The notes below the pieces were generated by a model. That model saw only the letters and a program-made list of their open reading frames with translations. It ran no database searches and was not told the origin of the DNA. From VGJW01 sp035286125 (GTDB lineage: Bacteria > Cyanobacteriota > Sericytochromatia > S15B-MN24 > VGJW01): DNA of 20,923 nucleotides. A program made the translations under genes and the position numbers. Location: positions 1-20,923 of the forward strand of contig JAYKIS010000052.1 in assembly GCA_035286125.1 (NCBI GenBank), in the 5' to 3' direction. This document shows positions 14,719 through 20,923 of the stretch, piece by piece. The first letter of the stretch is position 1. Each line of letters begins with the position of its first letter.

Positions 14719-14860
14719 CGGATGCGTCGGATCACGGAACCCGGTCGAGGGGGGCTTCGTCAGGAAGGCAGGAACGGAGAAGCGGTCCGGTGGACAACCC
14801 GGGAGCCACCAGCCGCCATCCGCACCGGTCCTGTCTTCCCTCAAACAAGGAGTCCGCACC

Positions 14861-15352
14861 ATGCGCAAGACCATGCTTGCCACCGCCGTCCTCGCCGCGC
14901 TTGCCGCCACCGGCTGCGAGTACCGCTCGGTCCTTATCACCGAGCCCACCGTCGTCAGCGACAGCCCCGTCCGAGCCAGCCAGCCCGCTGCCTCCAACAA
15001 CGCGACCAGCCCCGCCGGCATCACGCTCAACGCCTTGGATGCCAACCCGACGAACGTCGCCAGCCCGATGGATCGGATCAGCTTCTCTGTCGTTGCCCAC
15101 AACGCGAACAGGCTACCGATGGAATATGCCTGGACCGCGACCAAGGGCACGCTGTCCGGCACCCGCGGCCAGACCGTGACCTGGATGCCGCTTCGGACGG
15201 ACGGCACGATCGAAGCCGGCGTCGCGACCGTGCAGTGTCTGATCTCGGACGGTGCCGGCGCCACCAAGGTGGCTGCGGTCAACCTGTTCATCCGGCCCGA
15301 TGGCTCGGCCATCAAGGCGGATGTCTCGGCTGCCCCGGCCGTGACCCAGTAG
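14861..15352 (+). CDS. Putative lipoprotein with Ig-like-fold candidate domain
   Basis: 163 residues. The N-terminus is a textbook lipoprotein signal: MRKTM, a short hydrophobic core and the lipobox LAATGC with lipidated Cys at 19. The mature chain has a Ser/Ala/Asn linker to about residue 50. A beta-rich domain of about 90 residues follows (ISFSVVAHNANRLPMEYAWT, GTLSGTRGQTVTWMPL, GVATVQCLISDGAGATKV, AVNLFI). This pattern resembles bacterial Ig-like/PKD domains, where 'Y.W.A..GTLSG' leads into 'V.C.ISDG', but no specific family is recognised. ATG at 14861 has AAGGAG at 14847-14852, a good site. It stands alone, with its own 178-base upstream region, and converges on the gene at 15495-16256. 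Confidence 0.82.
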   Translation: MRKTMLATAVLAALAATGCEYRSVLITEPTVVSDSPVRASQPAASNNATSPAGITLNALDANPTNVASPMDRISFSVVAHNANRLPMEYAWTATKGTLSGTRGQTVTWMPLRTDGTIEAGVATVQCLISDGAGATKVAAVNLFIRPDGSAIKADVSAAPAVTQ

Positions 15353-15364
15353 GGTCATCCTCCT

Positions 15365-15396
15365 CGCCCCTCGGAGCCCAGCGGTTCCGGGGGGCG
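15365..15396. other. Intergenic hairpin 1 between convergent genes
   Basis: CGCCCCTCGGA (15365-15375) pairs with TCCGGGGGGCG (15386-15396), eleven pairs including one G-T, around a ten-base loop. It starts 13 bases after the lipoprotein stop. No T-run follows on either strand. Confidence 0.5.
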
Positions 15397-15401
15397 AAAC
15401 G

Positions 15402-15442
15402 CTTGGGCGGTAGTGGGCCCGGAATGTCGGGACAAGCCCAAG
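15402..15442. other. Intergenic hairpin 2 with nested stem
   Basis: CTTGGGC (15402-15408) pairs with GCCCAAG (15436-15442). Inside it CCCG (15418-15421) pairs with CGGG (15428-15431) around GAATGT. The two stems could stack as a branched or extended fold. It is the middle element of three structures in this gap. Confidence 0.35.
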
Positions 15443-15446
15443 GCGA

Positions 15447-15479
15447 CACCCCCCGGACGGAGGAGACGTCCGAGGGGTG
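15447..15479. other. Intergenic hairpin 3, possible bidirectional 3' end
   Basis: CACCCC, a mismatch, then CGGACG (15447-15459) pairs with CGTCCG, the mismatch base, then GGGGTG (15467-15479). That is twelve pairs with one C-A mismatch and the purine-rich loop GAGGAGA. It ends 15 bases from the stop of the minus-strand gene at 15495 and could protect or define that transcript's 3' end. No T-run follows in either direction. Confidence 0.5.
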
Positions 15480-15494
15480 AAGGGGGGGCGGGGC

Positions 15495-16256
15495 TTATCT
15501 GGCCCCGGCAGGCTGGGGGACGCGCATCTGGGGGAACACGGGACCGCCCCAGACCGGGGGATCCTCCTGGCGGGGGTCATTGATGGGCGTGCCCGGACCC
15601 TGCTGCGGGACATCCGGAACGGCGCTGCCCTGGGCCGATTCGAGGATCGAGGCAATCTGCTTCAGGTCGTGGCGGCGGTTGGCGGCATCCGAGGCACCCT
15701 TGATGCCGCCGGCCACGCCGGCCACGACGGCGCCGATGGCGACGACTGTACCGATGATCTTGAGGGCGGGGGCCCCCATACGGGTCACGGACTGGCCCAC
15801 GGCGGCCGTCGAGACACCCTTGTAGAGTGCGTAGCCCGTGCCTGCCGTCAGCGTCACGGCCGTGCCCACGCCCACCTGGCCGATGATGGTCTTGGATGCG
15901 TCCACCGTCGCCCCGGCCGCACCCGACAGGCCGGCCTTGGCGCCGGCCATGAAGCCCTCGGCCAAGCTGGTCGGCTGGTTGTCGAAGGCCGCCATCAGGT
16001 AGGTCTCGCCGTTGACGATGACCTGGGGGACGCGGTCCCGCTTCTCGAAGCTGAAGTCGAGGCGGTCGCCATAGACGACGATCCGCTCCTTGCGATCCAT
16101 GGACTCGAGGAAATACTTCTTGTAGCCGTCGGTGGCGGTTGCGGCGACGGCCTGCGACACGTTGATGTCGCGGCGGATGCGGCCGATGCCCTGGTAGGCG
16201 ACCTGCCGGCCGTTGACCATCAGGATGTCCGAACCATCCCCTGCGATGCGACCCAT
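15495..16256 (-). CDS. Glycine-rich membrane-associated hypothetical protein (253 aa)
   Basis: I do not recognise this gene. The N-terminal 95 residues look like a small mixed alpha/beta domain (MGRIAGDGSDILMVNGRQV, GYKKYFLESMDRKERIVVYG, DFSFEKRDRVPQVIVNGETY). Residues about 105-190 are Gly/Ala/Val-rich with glycine-zipper-like spacing, including two likely hydrophobic segments (TIIGQVGVGTAVTLTAGTGY and LKIIGTVVAIGAVVAGVAGG). The C-terminal 45 residues are rich in Pro, Gln and Gly and probably disordered. No Sec signal is present. ATG at 16256 is chosen because AGGAGG at 16265-16270 lies eight bases upstream. An in-frame GTG at 16274 would overlap that site. It is on the same strand as the copper genes but 100 bases downstream of copA, with a hairpin between. 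Confidence 0.72.
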   Translation of the reverse strand: MGRIAGDGSDILMVNGRQVAYQGIGRIRRDINVSQAVAATATDGYKKYFLESMDRKERIVVYGDRLDFSFEKRDRVPQVIVNGETYLMAAFDNQPTSLAEGFMAGAKAGLSGAAGATVDASKTIIGQVGVGTAVTLTAGTGYALYKGVSTAAVGQSVTRMGAPALKIIGTVVAIGAVVAGVAGGIKGASDAANRRHDLKQIASILESAQGSAVPDVPQQGPGTPINDPRQEDPPVWGGPVFPQMRVPQPAGAR

Positions 16257-16314
16257 CGACTGCTCCTCCTGCACCCGCGAGGTGTGCCTGAAGGGTCTAT
16301 CGTCGGTTCTCCAG

Positions 16315-16332
16315 CCGGCTCGGTTCAGCCGG
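16315..16332. other. Hairpin downstream of copA
   Basis: CCGGCT (16315-16320) pairs with AGCCGG (16327-16332) around CGGTTC. On the minus strand it lies 24 bases after the copA stop and about 60 bases before the start of the next minus-strand gene. It has no T-run, so termination is only a possibility. Confidence 0.35.
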
Positions 16333-16356
16333 GGTTAAGAGATGAAGGAGGGATGC

Positions 16357-18564
16357 TTAAGTCTGCAGGTTGGTGCGGGTCAGCCGGGCTGCGTTGAGAA
16401 CGACCGTGAGCGAGCTTGTCGCCATCGCGGCCGCGGCCCACATCGGATCCAGCCACAGCCCCCACGGGCGCAGCATCCCCGCGGCCAGTGGCACCATGAC
16501 GACGTTGTAGCCCATGGCCCAACCCAGGTTCTGCACCATCACGCTGCGGGTCCTGCGTCCCAGGCGAATGAGGGCCGCAAGGCGCATCAAGTCCGGCTCC
16601 AGCAAGGTGACGGGGGCGGCCGCACGACTGCCGGCGCTGCCCTGCCCCATGGCGATGCCCACGTCCGCTTGCGCGAGGGCTGCGGCATCGTTGAGCCCGT
16701 CCCCGACCATCGCGACCACGCGACCGTCGCGTTGCCAGGCCTCGAGAATCGCCACCTTGCCTTCCGGCCGGACGCCCGCCCGCACCGTGGCGATGCCCAG
16801 TCGCGACGCCACGGCCTGCGCCGCCTCAGGTCGATCCCCCGTGACCATGGCCACCTCCAGGCCAAGGCCGGCGAGGGCCTGCACGGCCTCGGATGCACGC
16901 TGCCGGGGACGATCGGCGACAACCAGCGTGCCCGCGAGCACGCCCTCGACGGCCACGCCAACCAGGCTGCCCTCGCCGGCCGCGGTCACAGTCGACGCAC
17001 CCTCTACCCCGCGTGCGGCAAGGAAGGACATTTGCCCCACCAGGACCCTGTGTCCGGCGACCACGGCCTCGACGCCGTCTCCGGGATAGCCTCGGAACTC
17101 CGTCACGGGACCGGGCAGGGGACGCTCGGCGCAGGCGGCGACGACGGCACGCGCCAGGGGATGCTCGCTGCCTTCCTCCGCGGCTGCGGCAAGCGCCAGC
17201 CAAGGGTGGTCCGGAAATCCGGGAGCAGGGTGCACGTCCATGACCTCGGGCGTCCCCTCCGTCAGGGTCCCAGTCTTGTCGAAGACCACCATGTCGAGGT
17301 CCCGGACCCGCTCGAGTGCCGCGGCATCCCTGACCAGAAGGCCTTCACGGGCGGCCCGGCCGCTGGCGGCGGCCACGGCAAGTGGCACGGCGAGCCCGAG
17401 TGCACAGGGGCATGCGACGGTCAGGACAGCCACGGCGGAGACGAGTGCGATGGCAACGCCGCCGCCGGGCAGGACCAGCCAGGCGAGGCCCGTCAGCGCG
17501 GCCAGCAGGAGCACGGCCGGAACAAATCGGGCCACGACCCGATCTGCCAGGCGCTGGGCGTCGGTCCTGCCGGCCATGACTTCTTCCAGCGTCCGGGCCA
17601 TGCGGGCCAGCAGGGTCTGGTCGCCGGCCTCGGCCACTTCGACGAGGCTGGCCCCGTGATGGTTCATGGAACCGGCGTGGACGCGCTCGCCCACCGCGCG
17701 ACGCACGGGCTGGGCCTCTCCGGTCAGGAAGGCCTCGTCAAACCAGCCTTCGCCCTCGCGCAGGATGCCGTCGGCCGGAACCAGGTCGCCGGGACGGATG
17801 CGGATGGTCTGGCCCGCCTGAAGCGAAGCCGCACCGACCCGATGCTCCTCGCCCGAGGGCGTGACGAGCTGGGCTGTCTCGGGCCGGATGGCCATGATGG
17901 CGCGCGCCGCCCCCGTGGCGTCCCGGCGGACCCGTCCCTCGAGGGCACGGCCCAGAAGCACGAAGAACAGGATGACGCCCACGGCATCGAAGAAACCATG
18001 GGGATGGACGCCGGCCGCACGGAAGGCCTGCGGGACGATGACGGTGGCCGTGCTGTAGGCCCACGTCGCGAGGGTGCCCATGGCCACGAGCGTTTCCATC
18101 GACGTCCGTCCGTGACGCAAGCCGGCCCAGGCCTTGGCCATGATGGGCCAGCCCGGCCCGAGGATGGCCGCGAGGCCCAGCACGACGAGCAGGCGCCCGT
18201 CCCCGAGGGAGGCCGGCCAGAACGGAAACATCTCCGGCATGCCGCCCAGCAGCAGGAAGAGCGCCAACAGGCCAGACAGCCACAGGCGGCCTGCGTGGCT
18301 GTCGTGGGTGTTCGTCTGCGTCGGAGCCGGTGTGTCCTTGCCGGGAGGCGGGGCGAAACCCTCGAAACCGGCATCACGAACCACGCCCGCCATGGCCTCG
18401 GGTGAGGTCAGGTCGGCATCGTAGCGAACGGTGGCCTGATGGCTGACGAGATCGACCCGCGCCTCGAGGACGCCGTGCGTGCCCTCGAGGGTCCGCGTCA
18501 CGGCGGCCGCGCACGAGGCGCAGGTCATGCCGCCGATGCCCAGGCGGACCGTCTTCTCGGTCAT
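16357..18564 (-). CDS. copA: Cu(+)-exporting P1B-type ATPase
   Basis: 735 residues. It pumps Cu(I) (or Ag(I)) out of the cytosol using ATP. One N-terminal metal-binding HMA domain (1-70) has GMTCASC with Cys 15 and 18. A His-containing linker follows, and then the membrane domain. Key motifs: LTGEAQPV (TGE 281-283), the transmembrane CPC at 385-387, DKTGT with phosphorylated Asp429, SEHPLA (His468), MVTGDRPEA, VGDGLND (621-626), and in the last two helices YN (686-687) and MATSS (714-718). CPC, YN and MxxSS together mark the P1B-1 copper class. The ATG at 18564 overlaps the copZ stop (ATGA), so translation is coupled. The gene is intact. Confidence 0.97.
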   Translation of the reverse strand: MTEKTVRLGIGGMTCASCAAAVTRTLEGTHGVLEARVDLVSHQATVRYDADLTSPEAMAGVVRDAGFEGFAPPPGKDTPAPTQTNTHDSHAGRLWLSGLLALFLLLGGMPEMFPFWPASLGDGRLLVVLGLAAILGPGWPIMAKAWAGLRHGRTSMETLVAMGTLATWAYSTATVIVPQAFRAAGVHPHGFFDAVGVILFFVLLGRALEGRVRRDATGAARAIMAIRPETAQLVTPSGEEHRVGAASLQAGQTIRIRPGDLVPADGILREGEGWFDEAFLTGEAQPVRRAVGERVHAGSMNHHGASLVEVAEAGDQTLLARMARTLEEVMAGRTDAQRLADRVVARFVPAVLLLAALTGLAWLVLPGGGVAIALVSAVAVLTVACPCALGLAVPLAVAAASGRAAREGLLVRDAAALERVRDLDMVVFDKTGTLTEGTPEVMDVHPAPGFPDHPWLALAAAAEEGSEHPLARAVVAACAERPLPGPVTEFRGYPGDGVEAVVAGHRVLVGQMSFLAARGVEGASTVTAAGEGSLVGVAVEGVLAGTLVVADRPRQRASEAVQALAGLGLEVAMVTGDRPEAAQAVASRLGIATVRAGVRPEGKVAILEAWQRDGRVVAMVGDGLNDAAALAQADVGIAMGQGSAGSRAAAPVTLLEPDLMRLAALIRLGRRTRSVMVQNLGWAMGYNVVMVPLAAGMLRPWGLWLDPMWAAAAMATSSLTVVLNAARLTRTNLQT

Positions 18565-18782
18565 GCGATCGGGTGCGGCGTGGCGCCGTAGCCTGCCCGT
18601 ACAACCCGGTCCCGGAGGCTGTCCGGGGTGGTTGCCGCCGGATCGAACCGCAGCATGGCCATCGGCGGTTCCAGCGTCACGGTGGCCTCGGCGACGCCCT
18701 CCGTGCCGGCGAGGACCTTGGTCAGGCGATTGACACAGCCCTGGCAGGTCATGCCGGTGACGTCGAAGGCAATGGTGGTCAT
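18561..18782 (-). CDS. copZ: Copper chaperone, HMA domain
   Basis: 73 residues forming a single heavy-metal-associated domain: beta strand TTIAFDVTGMTCQGC with metal-binding Cys 13 and 16, a helix (VNRLTKVLAGTEGV), EATVTLEPPMAMLRFD, and a C-terminal helix ending RAGYG. It would carry Cu(I) to CopA, encoded directly after it with a four-base ATGA overlap. ATG at 18782 has GAGGA (18790-18794) eight bases upstream. The gene upstream on the same strand, a RecB-family nuclease, ends 22 bases away, so all three are likely one transcript. No CsoR/CueR regulator is nearby. Confidence 0.93.
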   Translation of the reverse strand: MTTIAFDVTGMTCQGCVNRLTKVLAGTEGVAEATVTLEPPMAMLRFDPAATTPDSLRDRVVRAGYGATPHPIA

Positions 18783-18804
18783 GGGGTGTTCCTCGACAGG
18801 GGGT

Positions 18805-19548
18805 TCAGGACGGCAGCGTGACCCCGGGGTGATCCCGGCGACAGCGCCACGTGAAGTCACAATTCGAGCATGCCTGGCCCGGTTGCGGGGTGTAGGCCGT
18901 CTCCGTCTCGATCGCTGCCGCGGTGTCGTGGGCATGGTCGAGCAACGTCGCCACACGTCCCGACGGCAGGTCGACGTCACGGCGCACGTCATCGGCCAGG
19001 TAGTGCACACGGTGGGCGACGGGCTCCTCGTTCAGGTGCACGCTCACGAGGTGGTGGTAGACCGCCAGTTGTTGCTCGAGGGCCGCAGAGGGACGCTCCG
19101 GGGCCTTGCCGGACTTGTAGTCCAGGATCACGAGGCCCGCTGGTTGCCTGTCGACCCGGTCGAGAATGCCAAGGAAGGTGTGGTCCCGATACGGGGCTGT
19201 CAGGCGTCGCTCCAGAAGGACCGGGGTGGTCTCCTCGCCGCCCCAGCGCGCGTGGTAGCGGTCGAGCAGTTCGCGGGCTTCTCCCAACGCCTCGTCGGAA
19301 GCCGCCGCGGAGGCAAAGCCCGCGCTGGACCACGTGGTCTCGAGATGCTGCCGCGCCGCAGCCGCATCGACGACGGCGGCGCCGCCGCCCAGGTGCAACT
19401 GGTGAAGCGTCCGGTGCAGGTTGGCGCCAAAGGTCGCCCGCGGGCCCGGCGGGGTGCGGATGCCCAGCACATAGCGGTAGCGGTACTGCGCCCGGCAGGT
19501 CTGGAAGACGGCGAGGCGGGAAGGCGAGTAGGTCCGTTGGCGCGGCAT
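18805..19548 (-). CDS. RecB-family PD-(D/E)XK exonuclease with candidate Fe-S cluster
   Basis: 247 residues of the stand-alone PDDEXK_1 / RecB-like type. The N-terminus is TYSPSRLAVFQTCRAQYRYRYV with Cys18. A conserved His (about 45) sits in FGANLHRTLHQLH. The nuclease core has FLGILDRVDR (Asp130) and VILDYKSGK (Asp143, Lys145), followed by QQLAVYHHLV. The C-terminus has Cys227, Cys230 and Cys236 (CSNCDFTWRC). Cys18 plus the C-terminal trio is the arrangement that holds a 4Fe-4S cluster in AddB and Cas4-type nucleases. Likely role: DNA end processing, but substrate and partner are unknown and no helicase or CRISPR gene is visible. ATG at 19548 fits the family start. GGAGG lies 14 bases upstream, rather far. 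It heads the copZ-copA transcription unit. Confidence 0.88.
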   Translation of the reverse strand: MPRQRTYSPSRLAVFQTCRAQYRYRYVLGIRTPPGPRATFGANLHRTLHQLHLGGGAAVVDAAAARQHLETTWSSAGFASAAASDEALGEARELLDRYHARWGGEETTPVLLERRLTAPYRDHTFLGILDRVDRQPAGLVILDYKSGKAPERPSAALEQQLAVYHHLVSVHLNEEPVAHRVHYLADDVRRDVDLPSGRVATLLDHAHDTAAAIETETAYTPQPGQACSNCDFTWRCRRDHPGVTLPS

Positions 19549-19567
19549 TTCGGGGAGATTTTCCTCC

Positions 19568-19575
19568 AGTATAAT
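19568..19575. promoter_or_regulatory. Overlapping divergent -10 candidates
   Basis: On the plus strand TATAAT occupies 19570-19575, a perfect -10 hexamer. On the minus strand TATACT reads from 19573 to 19568. They lie between the divergent nuclease gene (start 19548) and the WlbA-like gene (start 19678) and are the only such match in an A/T-poor region. No good -35 is present at 16-18 bases on either strand. CCTCCA (19563-19568) and TGGAGG (19584-19589) form an inverted repeat around the element and could bind a regulator. If the minus-strand promoter is real, the nuclease transcript would start very close to its start codon. Confidence 0.4.
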
Positions 19576-19677
19576 GAATGTCGTGGAGGCTCCGATGTCG
19601 GATGCGGTGCTGGCGCGAGGCGTGACCCCCCGGGGCTTGCCGATTCGTGCCGCGGGCCGCTGCCCGGGAGCGCGGCC

Positions 19678-20664
19678 GTGACCCCGCGCATCGCCCTCGT
19701 CGGCGCGGGGCATTGGGGCCGGAATTGGGCTCGGACGCTGGCAGGCATGGGCGTGCTGGCGGGTGTCTGGGACGAGGATGCCGAACGGGCCCGTGCGGTG
19801 GCGGCGCCCTTGGGCGTCCCGTGCGGGGGAAGCCTCGAGGAGCTGCTGGTGCGGCCCGACGTGGATGCCGTGGTCCTTGCGACCCCCGTGCCCCTGCACG
19901 TGGCGCATGGCTTGGCCGTGCTCGAGTCCGGCAGGCATGTACTTGTCGAGAAACCGCTTGCCCTCGATGCGACAGGCGCCGAGCGGCTGGTCCTGGCTGC
20001 CCGGGCCCGCAGCCTGCAACTGGCTGTCGGGCACGTCCTCGAGTATCACCCGGGCGTCGCCGCCCTGCGCGAGGCCGTCCGGGATGGCCTGGTGGGACCC
20101 GTGCGTCACGTCCGGGCCCGGCGGCTCAACCTGGGCAAGGTCCGGACGGCCGAGGACGCGTGGTGGAGTTTGGCACCGCATGACGTGGCCATGGTCATCG
20201 GCGTCATGGGAGAGGGGCCGGAGTCGGTCACGGCCCACGGCCTGTATCATCTGGGCACCACGCGGGCGGACGAGGTCCACGCGTGGATGAACTTTGCGGG
20301 TGGGCGGACGGCACATATCCACGTCGGCTGGCTCGAGCCCGAGAAGGTCCAGGAGTGCCTCGTCATCGGCCATGACGGCATGCTGCGTTTCGTGGACGGA
20401 CCGGACGGTGGTCAACTGTGGTTGCAACGTCGCGCCGTCCACTGGGTCGGTGGTCAGCCCGAGGTCCGCGACGACGGTGCAGAGCGCCTTCCCTTCGTGT
20501 CGGAACCGCCGCTCGAAGCGCAGGCCCGTGCCTTTGTCGAGGCTGTCCGGACCGGCCGGCCCGTCCGGGCCGACGGGGAGGCTGGCCTGGCCGTCGTGAG
20601 GGTGCTCGAGGAGGCCTCGAGTCGTCTGCTGCATCGGGTTGCCCACGGGGAGCATCGTCCATGA
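19678..20664 (+). CDS. wlbA: Gfo/Idh/MocA oxidoreductase, WlbA/WbpB-like
   Basis: 328 residues. The Rossmann N-terminus has IALVGAGHWGRNWART (dinucleotide loop), VVLATPVPLHVAH and the catalytic VEKPLALDATG (Lys92). The C-terminal domain has GHVLEYHPGVAALREAV, RRLNLGKVRTAEDAWWSLAPHDV (His168) and a beta-sheet. The 'RLNLGK.R....WSLAPHD' block and the neighbouring acetyltransferase point to UDP-GlcNAcA 3-dehydrogenase (WlbA/WbpB), which oxidises C3 on the way to UDP-2,3-diacetamido-2,3-dideoxy-glucuronic acid or its mannuronic epimer, used in surface polysaccharides. Another sugar dehydrogenase of the family is possible. GTG at 19678 has GGGAG at 19666-19670, seven bases away. Upstream codons in this frame lie in non-coding sequence. 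The stop overlaps the next ATG (ATGA, 20661-20664). Confidence 0.85.
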   Translation: MTPRIALVGAGHWGRNWARTLAGMGVLAGVWDEDAERARAVAAPLGVPCGGSLEELLVRPDVDAVVLATPVPLHVAHGLAVLESGRHVLVEKPLALDATGAERLVLAARARSLQLAVGHVLEYHPGVAALREAVRDGLVGPVRHVRARRLNLGKVRTAEDAWWSLAPHDVAMVIGVMGEGPESVTAHGLYHLGTTRADEVHAWMNFAGGRTAHIHVGWLEPEKVQECLVIGHDGMLRFVDGPDGGQLWLQRRAVHWVGGQPEVRDDGAERLPFVSEPPLEAQARAFVEAVRTGRPVRADGEAGLAVVRVLEEASSRLLHRVAHGEHRP

Positions 20665-20923
20665 CGCGCGAGAACGTCTTTGTGCACGCCTCCAGCTACG
20701 TGGACGAACCTTGCGAGATTGGCGCCGGAACCCGCATCTGGCACTTCAGCCATGTCATGAAGGACTGCACGATCGGCGAGGGCTGCAACATCGGCCAGAA
20801 CGTGGTCATCAGCCCCGGTGTGCGGATCGGGCGTAACGTCAAGATCCAGAACAACGTCTCCGTCTACACTGGCGTCATCCTCGAGGATGACGTGTTCTGC
20901 GGTCCGTCGATGGTCTTCACGAA
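20661..20923 (+). CDS. wlbB: UDP-3-amino-GlcNAcA N-acetyltransferase-like (hexapeptide repeat), 3' cut
   Basis: 87 residues are visible and the frame is open at the window end. Full members are about 190-200 residues. The opening VHASSYVDEPCEIGAGTRIW leads to HFSHVMKDCTIGEGCNIGQ, NVVISPGVRIG, VKIQNNVSVYTGV and ILEDDVFCGPSMVFT. These are left-handed beta-helix hexapeptide repeats that match WlbB/WbpD closely. The enzyme N-acetylates the 3-amino group of UDP-2-acetamido-3-amino-2,3-dideoxy-glucuronate with acetyl-CoA. It follows the WlbA-like gene with a four-base overlap. The expected aminotransferase (WlbC/WbpE) should lie downstream of the window. Confidence 0.9.
   Translation, partial: MTRENVFVHASSYVDEPCEIGAGTRIWHFSHVMKDCTIGEGCNIGQNVVISPGVRIGRNVKIQNNVSVYTGVILEDDVFCGPSMVFT

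Noticed and set aside
16342..18405. Long plus-strand open frame opposite copA
   Set aside because: CopA on the minus strand is intact with all P1B motifs. The other frame is its shadow.
18628..19677. N-terminal extension of the WlbA-like protein by about 350 residues in the same open frame
   Set aside because: The extension runs antisense through the nuclease and copZ genes and has no domain. A good ribosome site places the start at 19678.
19549..20655. Upstream extension of the nuclease frame on the minus strand
   Set aside because: It is the shadow of the WlbA-like gene. The nuclease family start is at 19548.
1..20923. CRISPR arrays, tRNA/rRNA genes, insertion sequences, phage genes
   Set aside because: I looked for regular repeats, cloverleaf-like folds, transposase motifs and terminal repeats and saw none. 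The Cas4-like cysteine layout of the nuclease at 18805-19548 is not accompanied by repeats or cas genes.

Overview
This 20.9 kb window is a dense, GC-rich bacterial chromosome segment (about two-thirds G+C by eye) with housekeeping and envelope genes on both strands. I see no tRNA, rRNA, CRISPR array, insertion sequence or phage gene. The best lineage clue is the response regulator at 9983-10723, which closely resembles cyanobacterial RpaB. The class II fructose-bisphosphatase is also of the cyanobacterial/GlpX type. No photosynthesis gene is present and the base composition is high. I therefore infer, with modest confidence, a non-photosynthetic relative of Cyanobacteria (for example Sericytochromatia-like). 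This cannot be proven from the window.

Layout. (1) 1-1404: the N-terminal part of a minus-strand AAA-ATPase-like/PD-(D/E)XK family gene cut by the window edge, a gene-free stretch, and a small conserved-type orphan protein. (2) 1551-7610, plus strand: a central-metabolism cluster of rqcP-like S4 protein, enolase, pyruvate kinase with a C-terminal phosphohistidine-type domain, bifunctional NAD(P)H-hydrate repair enzyme, and GlpX fructose-bisphosphatase. (3) 7625-9930, plus strand: three overlapping envelope genes (LolC/E-like permease, lipoprotein, small exported probable outer-membrane protein with a TTG start). A strong hairpin plus T-run follows, sitting directly in front of the RpaB-like regulator (9983-10723). 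(4) 10740-12440, minus strand: a membrane sensor with HAMP and GGDEF-type (GGDDF) domains. (5) 12536-14682, plus strand: a reverse-transsulfuration pair, cystathionine beta-synthase and cystathionine gamma-lyase/synthase, sharing an ATGA overlap and preceded by a 20-bp palindrome that overlaps the ribosome binding site. (6) 14861-16256: an Ig-like-fold candidate lipoprotein (+) converging on a glycine-rich membrane protein of unknown function (-), with a highly structured intergenic region between them. (7) 16357-19548, minus strand: a Fe-S-type RecB-family nuclease, copZ and copA in one tight transcription unit. (8) 19678-end, plus strand: the start of a nucleotide-sugar operon for diacetamido-uronic acid (WlbA-like dehydrogenase, WlbB/WbpD-like acetyltransferase cut by the edge).

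How the genes work together: enolase and pyruvate kinase run lower glycolysis. The hydrate-repair enzyme restores NAD(P)H damaged by side reactions. GlpX provides the opposing gluconeogenic step. The transsulfuration pair moves sulfur from homocysteine to cysteine. CopZ and CopA handle copper. The end operon feeds surface polysaccharide synthesis. I see no clear new defence system. The least explained items are the overlapping permease/lipoprotein/exported-protein trio with no ATPase, the attenuator-like hairpin before the RpaB-like gene, the palindrome masking the cbs ribosome site, the structured 15365-15479 region, and a strong excess of the palindrome CTCGAG across the coding sequence.
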